NCBI GenBank assembly: GCA_021787845.1
Contig: JAJYLH010000005.1
Span: forward strand, 150,658-214,657
Length of the DNA stretch: 64,000 nucleotides
From: Myxococcales bacterium
GTDB taxonomy: Bacteria; Myxococcota; Myxococcia; Myxococcales; JAJYLH01
Direction of reading: 5' to 3'
The translations under genes were made by a program, and so were the position numbers. Below the pieces are notes generated by a model. The model was given only the letters and a program-made list of their open reading frames with translations. It was not told the origin of the DNA and made no database searches. Within the stretch, counting starts at the first letter, position 1. Each line of letters begins with the position of its first letter. Positions 48,549 through 58,474 of this stretch are shown piece after piece.

Positions 48549-50588
48549 TCAGGCGCGTTGCTTCGCGAGCGCCATCAGCTTCGCCTGGCTGCCGACGTCG
48601 CGGCTGGCAGCGCTCGGCTGGCGCTGAACGTACGACCCGTCCGCGCGCATGTCCCACGCCTGCCGCCGGTCGCCGAGCTGCAGCGATAGAACCTCCCACA
48701 ACCGCTCGCGCAAGGCGCGGTCGTCGACCGGCACGCACGCCTCGACGCGCGTATGCAGGTTGCGATGCATCCAGTCGGCGCTGCCGATGAAGAACTCGCC
48801 GTCGAGCGGATCCGGCGCGCCCGCGGCGAAGTGAAAAATGCGCCCGTGCTCGAGGAGGCGCCCGACGATGCTGGTGACGCGCAGGTTCTCGGTCAACCCG
48901 CCGACGCCCGGCGGGAGCGTGGCGAACCCGCGAACGATGAGGTCGATGGGGACGCCCGCCCGCGAGGCGGCGACCAGCGCCTCCTCGATCTCGCGATCCT
49001 CGAGGCTGTTCATCTTGGCGACGATCCGCGCGGGCCGTCCGGCGCGCGCGTTGTCCGCCTCGCGGGCGATGCGCTCGAGAAACGCGTCGCGCATGCGCTC
49101 GGGCGCGACGAGGAGCCGCCGGTAGTCGCGGTGCAGCGACCGGCCGGTGAGGTGGTTGAACAGATCGATGGCGTCCTGGGTGAGGTCGGAACGCGCGGTG
49201 AAGAGGCCGAAGTCGGTGTAGAGGAGCGCTGTCTTGGGGTTGTAGTTGCCGGTCCCGATGTGCGCGTAGCTCCGGATGCCCTCCGGCTCCTCGCGCACGA
49301 CGAGCACGAGCTTGCAGTGCGTCTTCAACCCGACGACGCCGTAGACGACGTGGACGCCCGCCTTCTCCAAGGTCCGCGCGACGGCGATGTTGCGCTCCTC
49401 GTCGAAGCGCGCCTTGAGCTCGACGACGCAGACCACCTGCTTGCCGCTCTCGGCCGCGCGCTGCAGATGGGTAAGGAAAGGGCTGCCGTCCCCCGTGCGG
49501 TAGAGGGTCATCTTCAGCGCGCGCACCTTCGGGTCGTCCGCCGCCGTCGCGACGAAGCGCTCGACGGTCTCGGTGAAGCTCTCGTACGGATGGTGGACGA
49601 GGACGTCGCTCGCGCGCAGGGTCGCGAAGATCGACGACTCGGGCCTCGCGAACGCCGGCGGAATCGTCGGCGTCCACGGCTCGTACTTCAGCTTCGGCCG
49701 CGCGAGCTCCACGATCGGCCGCAGCGTCGAGTAGTCGAGCTCGCCTTCCAGCTCGTAGACGTCGTCGGCGCCGAGCTCCAGCTCGGTCTGCAGAAAATCG
49801 AGAATCCGCGGAGGTGGCGCGCGCGCGTGCTCCAGCCGCACCACCGGCGCGAACCGGCGCTCGCGCAGTTCGCCCGCGACCTCTTCCAGCACGTCCGCCA
49901 CGTCGTCGGCGTCGTCGCGCTCGATGTCGGACGAACGCGTCACGCGAAACGGCATCGTCGCGACAACGCGCATCCCGGGAAAAAGGCGGTCGAGATGGCG
50001 GGCGACGAGCTCGACCAGGTTGACGAAATGGACTTCGTCGCCGCGCGATTCGACCGCCACCCAGTGCGGGAGCGAGCGCGGAACTTTCACCCGGGCGAAG
50101 AGCGGCTCGTCGGCGCGGTCGGGATGGTCGAGGAGCACGCCGAGCGAAATCGAGAGGTTCGAGACCAGCGGAAACGGGTGGCCGGGATCGACCGCGAGCG
50201 GCGTCAGCACCGGGAAGACCTGACGGGCGAAGAACGTCGCGGCGGCCTGGCGCTCGGGTTCGTCGAGCGCGTCGTAGGCGAGCAGGTGGATGCCCCTTTG
50301 CGCGAGCGCTGGCCGGATCGATCGCGCGAAGCAGCTCGCCTGGTCGAGGAGCAGCGAGAGCGTCTTCGCGCGCAGGGTCCGGCGCAGCTCGGAGTTGTCG
50401 ACGCCGGCCGCCGCCTGCCGGGCGAGGGCGCCGATGCGCTTCATGAAGAATTCGTCGAGGTTCGAGGTGAAGATGCCGAGGAAGCGCACGCGCTCGAGCA
50501 GAGGCGTGCGCTCGTCCATCGCCTCGTGCAGGACGCGGCGGTTGAACTCGAGCCACTGGACGTCGCGGTCGAGCAGCGGGAGGTCCAC
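48549..50588 (-). CDS. ppk1: Polyphosphate kinase 1
   Basis: DLPLLDRDVQWLEFNRRVLHEA, HHPYESFTETVERFV, ALKMTLYRTGDGSPF, FIGSADWMHRNLHTRVEACVPV. Confidence 0.96.
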   Translation of the reverse strand: MDLPLLDRDVQWLEFNRRVLHEAMDERTPLLERVRFLGIFTSNLDEFFMKRIGALARQAAAGVDNSELRRTLRAKTLSLLLDQASCFARSIRPALAQRGIHLLAYDALDEPERQAAATFFARQVFPVLTPLAVDPGHPFPLVSNLSISLGVLLDHPDRADEPLFARVKVPRSLPHWVAVESRGDEVHFVNLVELVARHLDRLFPGMRVVATMPFRVTRSSDIERDDADDVADVLEEVAGELRERRFAPVVRLEHARAPPPRILDFLQTELELGADDVYELEGELDYSTLRPIVELARPKLKYEPWTPTIPPAFARPESSIFATLRASDVLVHHPYESFTETVERFVATAADDPKVRALKMTLYRTGDGSPFLTHLQRAAESGKQVVCVVELKARFDEERNIAVARTLEKAGVHVVYGVVGLKTHCKLVLVVREEPEGIRSYAHIGTGNYNPKTALLYTDFGLFTARSDLTQDAIDLFNHLTGRSLHRDYRRLLVAPERMRDAFLERIAREADNARAGRPARIVAKMNSLEDREIEEALVAASRAGVPIDLIVRGFATLPPGVGGLTENLRVTSIVGRLLEHGRIFHFAAGAPDPLDGEFFIGSADWMHRNLHTRVEACVPVDDRALRERLWEVLSLQLGDRRQAWDMRADGSYVQRQPSAASRDVGSQAKLMALAKQRA

Positions 50589-50731
50589 GCGAAAACCTAG
50601 GCGCTCGGACCGGCATCGCGCGCGAAGCGCCGGCGCGGCGACGGCCCGCGCCGAGCTGGCGCTCGCGGCTTGAAATCCACTCGGTCTTCGGGTTTCCTCG
50701 CGTGTTCGTCTCTCTTCGCGCGAGGATTTCG

Positions 50732-51733
50732 ATGCCGGCGCTGCAGCTACTGACGGGTTCGCTGACGGGCCAGACGTTCGAGCTGGGCGCGGAGCCGGTC
50801 CTGATCGGGCGCGGGCCGCGCAGCAACATCGTGCTCGGCGACGCCGGCGTCTCCACCCGCCATGCGACCGTCTGGACTCAGCAGGAGCGCTGGTACGTGG
50901 CGGACCTGGGCTCGACCAACGGAACCTTCCTCAACGGGCAAGAGCTGACGGCGCAGAAGGCGTTCGCGCTCCACGACGGCGACCAACTCGCCTTCGGCAA
51001 CGTGCAGGCCGCGTTCGCGCTCGCGCTTTCGGCGCCGGGGCTGGAGGAAGCTTCCGTCGAGGTGCGCGACGACCTGTCGAGCGCGCCCGCGCTCGCGGCG
51101 GATGAGCCGGGACCTTCGCCCTCGGCGACGGCGATCCTCAGCTCGGACGTGCTCAAGCCTCGCGGGAGCGGCGCCGAAGACCCGCAGGTCGCGACGTTGA
51201 AGGCGGAAGTCGCTCGGCTCGAGCAGGCGGCGCGCGAGACCGCCGAGGAGCAAGATCGCGCGCTGTGGAGGCTGCGCGAGGAGCTGGCCGCCCAGGACGC
51301 GGAGCAGCGGGCGCAGCTCGCGGCGCGCACGCAGGCCGCCGAGGAGCGGCAGCGGTCCCTCGAGGCGGAGCTCCAGGAGCTGAAGTCGAAGCCGAGTGGC
51401 AGCGGCGCCGAGGGTTCGAGCCTGGAGCCGTTGCGTGCGTTCTTTTCCGAGGTGCTGGAAAACGTGAACGGCGACGTCAGCGTCCTGCGGCGGAACGCGG
51501 AAATCCTGAAGGGCTACATCGACGACGTGCAGAAAGTGGCGGAGCTCGTGACCGGGCTGGACACGAGCGGTCTCGACCCCGCCGCGCAGGCGCGCTACCG
51601 CGAGGCGGTCGAAGAAATCGCCCCGGACACCATCGCCCAGAACATGCAGGCCATCGGCGTCGAGAACGCAGACACCATCGCGCGCGCCAAGGCGCTCGTG
51701 CAGGAGATGAAGGAAGCGCTGGCCAAGAGCTGA
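50732..51733 (+). CDS. FHA-domain protein with C-terminal coiled coil
   Basis: VLIGRGPRSNIVLGDAGVSTRHATVWTQQERWYVADLGSTNGTFLNGQEL; Glu/Arg-rich helical C terminus. Confidence 0.9.
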   Translation: MPALQLLTGSLTGQTFELGAEPVLIGRGPRSNIVLGDAGVSTRHATVWTQQERWYVADLGSTNGTFLNGQELTAQKAFALHDGDQLAFGNVQAAFALALSAPGLEEASVEVRDDLSSAPALAADEPGPSPSATAILSSDVLKPRGSGAEDPQVATLKAEVARLEQAARETAEEQDRALWRLREELAAQDAEQRAQLAARTQAAEERQRSLEAELQELKSKPSGSGAEGSSLEPLRAFFSEVLENVNGDVSVLRRNAEILKGYIDDVQKVAELVTGLDTSGLDPAAQARYREAVEEIAPDTIAQNMQAIGVENADTIARAKALVQEMKEALAKS

Positions 51734-51758
51734 TGGCTCCCGTGCTACTTTCCTGAGC

Positions 51759-52391
51759 ATGGCATGCACCGTCGTCGGCATCGCGGGAGGCACGGGCTCG
51801 GGGAAGACCACGGTCGCGCAGCGCATCGCCGCGACGCTGCCGCCGGAGAGCGTCTGCATCATCGAATACGACGCCTACTACCGTGACCGGCCGGACCTCT
51901 CGTTCGACGAGCGCGCGCAGCTCAACTTCGATCATCCGGACGCGCTGGAGACCGAGCTGCTGGTCGATCACCTGGAGAAGCTGCGCTCGGGCGTCCCGGT
52001 GGAGGTGCCCAGCTACGACTTCGTCCACCACCGCCGTCAGGCGGAGCACCGGCACCAGAAGCCGACGCCGGTGGTCATCGTCGAGGGCATCCTGGTCTTC
52101 GTCGACTCGCGGCTGCGGCGTCTCCTGGACATCCGGCTTTTCGTCGACACCGACACCGACCTGCGGGTGTTCCGTCGCATCCGCCGCGACCTGGAGCAGC
52201 GCGGCCGGACCTTCGAGTCGATTCGCGACCAGTACTACCGGACCGTCCGGCCGATGCACCAGCAGTTCGTCGAGCCGTCGAAGAAATGGGCGGACCTGAT
52301 CATCCCCGAGGGCGGAAACAACCAGATTGCGCTCGACCTCGTGTGCGCGAAGCTCCAGAGCGTCGTGCGCGAGGCGGCCGAACGCGGGTAG
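51759..52391 (+). CDS. udk: Uridine kinase
   Basis: VVGIAGGTGSGKTTVAQRIA, EYDAYYRDRPDLSFDERAQLNFDHPDA, VVIVEGILVF. Confidence 0.96.
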   Translation: MACTVVGIAGGTGSGKTTVAQRIAATLPPESVCIIEYDAYYRDRPDLSFDERAQLNFDHPDALETELLVDHLEKLRSGVPVEVPSYDFVHHRRQAEHRHQKPTPVVIVEGILVFVDSRLRRLLDIRLFVDTDTDLRVFRRIRRDLEQRGRTFESIRDQYYRTVRPMHQQFVEPSKKWADLIIPEGGNNQIALDLVCAKLQSVVREAAERG

Positions 52392-52438
52392 GCGGCATCT
52401 ATCGTCTCGCGCCCGCGCGCGATTCCCACACATCGCGT

Positions 52439-52480
52439 GATCCGACCGATCCGTCCGATCCGACCGATCGGTCCGATCGG
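52439..52480. repeat. 9-bp GATCSGWCS tandem array, locus 4 (5 units)
   Basis: GATC at 52439, 52448, 52457, 52466, 52475 between convergent udk and asnS. Confidence 0.9.
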
Positions 52481-52566
52481 CGCGCGGGTTCCGCGATCAC
52501 GCCGGCGCCGGTGACTCGCGGATGGCCTGAACCGGAAAGCCGGCCCGCGGCGAAGTCCTGCCCGCG

Positions 52567-53874
52567 CTACGGCTTGAGCCGCTCCATCGTCCGGGCGAAG
52601 GGAATCGTCTCCCGCACGTGATGGATGCCGCAGAGGTACGCGACGGTCCGCTCGACGCCGAGACCGAAGCCGGCGTGCGGCACGGATCCGTACCGGCGCA
52701 GGTCCAGGTACCAATCGAACGCCTCGACCGGCAGTTTCGCGTCGCGGATGCGCTGGACGAGCGTGTCGTAGTCCTCTTCGCGCTGGCCGCCGCCGATGAT
52801 TTCGCCGTAACCCTCGGGCGCGAGGACGTCGAGGCCCAGAGCGTACTTCCCGGTCGCGTCGCGCTTGAAGTAGAACGCCTTCATCTCCGCCGGGAAGTGG
52901 TGGACGATCACCGGCCGGTCGAACATGTTCGCGAGGAGCGTTTCCTCGTCGCCGCCGATGTCGTCGCCCCACTTGATGGGCGTATCCGGCCGCGCCGTCT
53001 TCAACCGGTCGATCGCCTCGTCGTAGGTGATGCGCGGGAACGGCGGGGTCGCGTTTTCCAGCTTGGTCACGTCTCGTTCGAGCACGCTCACCAGCTCCTG
53101 GCGGTGTTTCGCGAGCACCGTCCGGACGACGTGCCCGATGAGCTGCTCCGCGAGCTCCATGTCGCCCGCGAGGTCCATGAACGCGACCTCCGGCTCGACC
53201 ATCCAGAATTCGGTCAGGTGGCGGCGGGTCTTCGACTTCTCGGCGCGGAAGGTGGGCCCGAAAACGTACGCTTTTCCGACCGCCATCGCCGCGGCCTCGC
53301 CGTAGAGCTGCCCCGACTGCGTCAGGTACGCCTTGCCCAGGTCGAAATAAGGCACTTCGAAGAGCGTGCTCGTCCCCTCGCACGCGGCGGGCGTGAACAT
53401 CGGCGCGTCGACCAGGGTGAACCCGCGCTCGTCGAAGAAATCGCGGATGGCCTTGACCACCGTGTGCCGGACGCCGAGGATGACGCGCTGCCGGCTGGAG
53501 CGCAGCCACAGGTGGCGGTTGTCCATCAGGAACGCGACGCCGTGCTCCTTGTGGCCGAGCGGATAGTCGGGCGCGGCCTCGCTGACGACCTCCATCGCCT
53601 TCGCGGAAAGCTCGAAGCCGATGGGGCTGCGCGGGTCCTTCTTGACGACGCCGGTGAGGCTGAGCGCGCTCTCCTGGTTCAGATGGTCGGCGCGCTTGAA
53701 CGTCTCCTCGTCGAAATCGCCCTTGAACAGGACGCACTGGATGCTCCCGGTCCCGTCCCGGAGCTGGAGGAAGTGCAGCTTGCCGCTCGACCGGCGATTC
53801 GCGAGCCAGCCCCGGAGCGTCACCTCTTGGCCTTCGTAGTGGGCGATATCGGCGATGTAGACGTGCGCGGCCAT
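52567..53874 (-). CDS. asnS: Asparaginyl-tRNA synthetase
   Basis: [79 protein letters not shown]. Confidence 0.95.
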   Translation of the reverse strand: MAAHVYIADIAHYEGQEVTLRGWLANRRSSGKLHFLQLRDGTGSIQCVLFKGDFDEETFKRADHLNQESALSLTGVVKKDPRSPIGFELSAKAMEVVSEAAPDYPLGHKEHGVAFLMDNRHLWLRSSRQRVILGVRHTVVKAIRDFFDERGFTLVDAPMFTPAACEGTSTLFEVPYFDLGKAYLTQSGQLYGEAAAMAVGKAYVFGPTFRAEKSKTRRHLTEFWMVEPEVAFMDLAGDMELAEQLIGHVVRTVLAKHRQELVSVLERDVTKLENATPPFPRITYDEAIDRLKTARPDTPIKWGDDIGGDEETLLANMFDRPVIVHHFPAEMKAFYFKRDATGKYALGLDVLAPEGYGEIIGGGQREEDYDTLVQRIRDAKLPVEAFDWYLDLRRYGSVPHAGFGLGVERTVAYLCGIHHVRETIPFARTMERLKP

Positions 53875-53998
53875 GGCGTTCCCTCGAAAAAAAGGCGAGG
53901 GAACATAGCGGAAGCATCGCGAGCGCTCAAGCGGCCCGGGCCCGCGGCCGTCTGGCTCGCCCCGGCGTCACTGCGGGGGCTTGGCCGGCACGCGGTCC

Positions 53999-54389
53999 TC
54001 GAAAAGCTCGACTTATCCACAGGCCGCGGTACAAGGTCGTCGAAAGACGTAACTTTTACCGATTGTGCGGCGCAGGCTCCCCGAAAAGCTCGACTTATCC
54101 ACAGGCTGCGCTGCAAGGACCTCGAAAGACGTAACTTTTACCGACCGTGCGCGACGGGTTCCCCGAAAACGACACTTTCCGACGACCTCGCGCCACCGGC
54201 TCCTCGAAAACGACACTTTTCGGCGACCTCGCGCCACCGGCTCCTCGAAAACGATGCTTTTCGACGACCTCGCGCGACGAGGTCCCCGAAAACGACACTT
54301 TTCGACGACCCCGCGCCACCAGCTCCCCGAAAACGACACTTTTCGACGACCCTGCGCGACGAGGTTCCCGAAAACGACACTTTCCGGCG
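53999..54389. repeat. 41-bp tandem repeat array (nine full units plus a split tenth)
   Basis: Units start at 53999, 54040, 54081, 54122, 54163, 54204, 54245, 54286, 54327, 54368 with constant 41-bp spacing; core CGAAAACGACACTTTTCG. Confidence 0.93.
54013..54103 (+). other. Two perfect DnaA-box sequences TTATCCACA (54013-54021 and 54095-54103)
   Basis: Exact match to the E. coli-type DnaA box consensus; 82 bp apart, i.e. two 41-bp units. Confidence 0.6.
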
Positions 54390-54830
54390 GCGGGCATCGC
54401 CGTCGTCGGGTGGATGAGCCGGGCGGGACGCCCCCTCCCCAACCCGTCCCCCGCAAAGTACGCGGGAGAGGGGCTAACTGTGCCTTCGCATAGGCGATCT
54501 TTTCGGCTCCGCGCTGTCCCGCGTGGGTAGTGCGCAACGAGATGGCGTTCATGATCGTGCTCCATCTCGGCCGGAATTGGAGCCGGACACGTGAGTGTCC
54601 GGGTACAGGCACCGCGCACATGCGTTGGCCAAGCCAGCGCCAGGCCGCTGCCAGCGGGCGGATGCCCAGCATGAACCCGGACACTCACGTGTCCGGCTCC
54701 CGCTCCAATTCCGATTCCCACTCGAAACAGCGCGGAGCCAGCTTTTCCTCCCTCTCCCGCGCTCTTGCGGGGAAGGGGTTGGGGAGGGGGGGCGCCGCGG
54801 GCGACAACCCGAGGCGTCTGGATGCCCCCA
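54390..54830. mobile_element. MITE-like nested fold-back element, non-coding, ~441 bp, flanked by 8-bp direct repeat TTCCGGCG
   Basis: TTCCGGCG at 54382-54389 and 54831-54838; imperfect terminal inverted repeats (GGGCATC...CCCCCTCCCCAACCC...CCCCGCAA...GCGGGAGAGGGG); the flanks rejoin into one 41-bp-type unit. Confidence 0.65.
54579..54700. repeat. Inverted pair of REP-like hairpins (BIME-like)
   Basis: GGAGCCGGACACGTGAGTGTCCGGGT (54579-54604) and its exact reverse complement (54675-54700); each arm is itself a hairpin CCGGACAC-GTGA-GTGTCCGG. Confidence 0.85.
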
Positions 54831-54979
54831 TTCCGGCGACCCCGCGCGACCGGCTCTCCGGCGGCGCCGCCAGCCGATGTGATCCGCGTCGCATCTTCTT
54901 TTTTTGACTCCGGCGAGCGTGCGCGGTACCAAGCAAGCGTTCTACGTGCGGTTTGCGGCGGTCGAAGCGAGGCAACGGG

Positions 54980-55741
54980 ATGAAGCTGCGAGTTCTGGGC
55001 TGTCACGGCGGCGAGCTGCCGGGGTTTCGCACCACCTGCCTGCTCATCGACGAGAAGACCGCGCTCGATGCCGGCGCGCTCACGGCGACGCTCGCGCTGC
55101 CCGAGCTGGTGGAGGTCGATGACATCTTTCTCACCCACTCGCATCTCGATCACGTCAAGGACGTCGCGCTCCTCGCCGACCTGCTCATCAGCCAGCGCGA
55201 AACCCCGGTGCGCATCCGCGGCACCAAGGCCTGCCTCGACACCATCGGCGGTTCGCTCTTGAACGACCGGCTCTGGCCCGACTTCACCAAGCTGCCGAAC
55301 GCGAGCCATCCCGTCGTCGAGCTCGTGCCGCTCACGGCCGGCGAGCCGGTCCAGGTCCGCCACCTCTCTTGGACCGCGGTCCCGGTCACCCATCCGGTCG
55401 ACTCGGTCGGCTACGTCATCGCGAGCGGCGGGCGCTCGATCGTGCTCAGCGGCGACACCGGCCCGACCGAGGCGCTCTGGAAAGCGGTCAACGCGCGCAA
55501 CGACGTCGCGGCGCTCTTCGTCGAGCTGTCGTTTCCGAACGAGCTGCAGTGGCTCGCCGACATTTCCGGCCATCTGACGCCGCGGACGCTCGCCCAGGAG
55601 CTCGCCAAGGCGCGCGGCGACATGCCGGTCTTCCTCTACCACCTGAAGCCCGCCTTCCTCGACGTCCTCCGCCGCGAGGTCGAGGAACTGCACAATCCGC
55701 GGCTCGAGATTCTCGAGCTCGACGACGAGCTCGAATTCTAA
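54980..55741 (+). CDS. MBL-fold metal-dependent hydrolase, class II cyclic-nucleotide phosphodiesterase-like
   Basis: LTHSHLDHVKDVALLADLL, GYVIASGGRSIVLSGDTGPTEALW, HLKPAFLD. Confidence 0.82.
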   Translation: MKLRVLGCHGGELPGFRTTCLLIDEKTALDAGALTATLALPELVEVDDIFLTHSHLDHVKDVALLADLLISQRETPVRIRGTKACLDTIGGSLLNDRLWPDFTKLPNASHPVVELVPLTAGEPVQVRHLSWTAVPVTHPVDSVGYVIASGGRSIVLSGDTGPTEALWKAVNARNDVAALFVELSFPNELQWLADISGHLTPRTLAQELAKARGDMPVFLYHLKPAFLDVLRREVEELHNPRLEILELDDELEF

Positions 55742-55748
55742 GAACAGG

Positions 55749-56545
<797 letters not shown>

Positions 56546-56549
<4 letters not shown>

Positions 56550-56914
56550 GATGAGCGGCCGCGGCGCGCCTCTCCGGCGATGAACGGCAGCAGAGCGACG
56601 GCCGCGAGGGCGACCGCGAGCTGGATGGGGCGCGATGCTTCCTTGTAGCCTTCGACGCGGATCTTGTCCTTTTGCTTCGGAGACACGAGCGCGAGCGCCG
56701 AGTCGACTTCAGCCCGATCCGCGAAGGTCCCGATGCCCCCGATGACGAGAACGAGCGCCAGCGGCGCCAGCGCCAAGCCGAGCGTCGCGCGACGCGCGCT
56801 GATCGCGTGCACGAGGCCGCCGACCACCGCGGTGAGGCCGGCAAGCAGGACGAGATACATCCACCAGCCGCCCTCTTTGAAAAAGCGTACGAACTCCTTC
56901 AGAGCTTCAGTCAT
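56546..56914 (-). CDS. Small integral membrane protein
   Basis: MTEALKEFVRFFKEGGWWMYLVLLAGLTAVVGGLVHAIS..., several TM segments; resembles MotA/ExbB N-terminal region. Confidence 0.7.
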
Positions 56915-56968
56915 GGCGGCGACTCTAACATCCTGCGTTCGCACTCTGCCGCGAGGAGCACGAAACCC

Positions 56969-58255
<1,287 letters not shown>

Positions 58256-58325
58256 ACGCCGGCGCCACCGACACATCACCGCGGCTTCCCCGACGCCCGA
58301 TCGCACGCGCATGCCCCCGTGCGGT

Positions 58326-58379
58326 GATCTGTCCGATCAGACCGATCGGTCGGATCCGACGGATCGGTCCGATCGGATA
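58326..58379. repeat. 9-bp GATCSGWCS tandem array, locus 5 (6 units)
   Basis: GATC at 58326, 58335, 58344, 58353, 58362, 58371. Confidence 0.9.
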
Positions 58380-58474
58380 GCCCTGCCGAGAAGTGCCGAG
58401 GCGATCAAACTTGCGCCTCAGTCGCCGCAAAGTTGCGCGCCAGATCGCGTGTGGTACCGTCGATCGGCGCTTTC

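Noticed and set aside
53999-54389. CRISPR array hypothesis for the 41-bp repeats
   Set aside because: No unique spacers: the entire 41-bp unit recurs, with graded divergence; no cas genes in the window.
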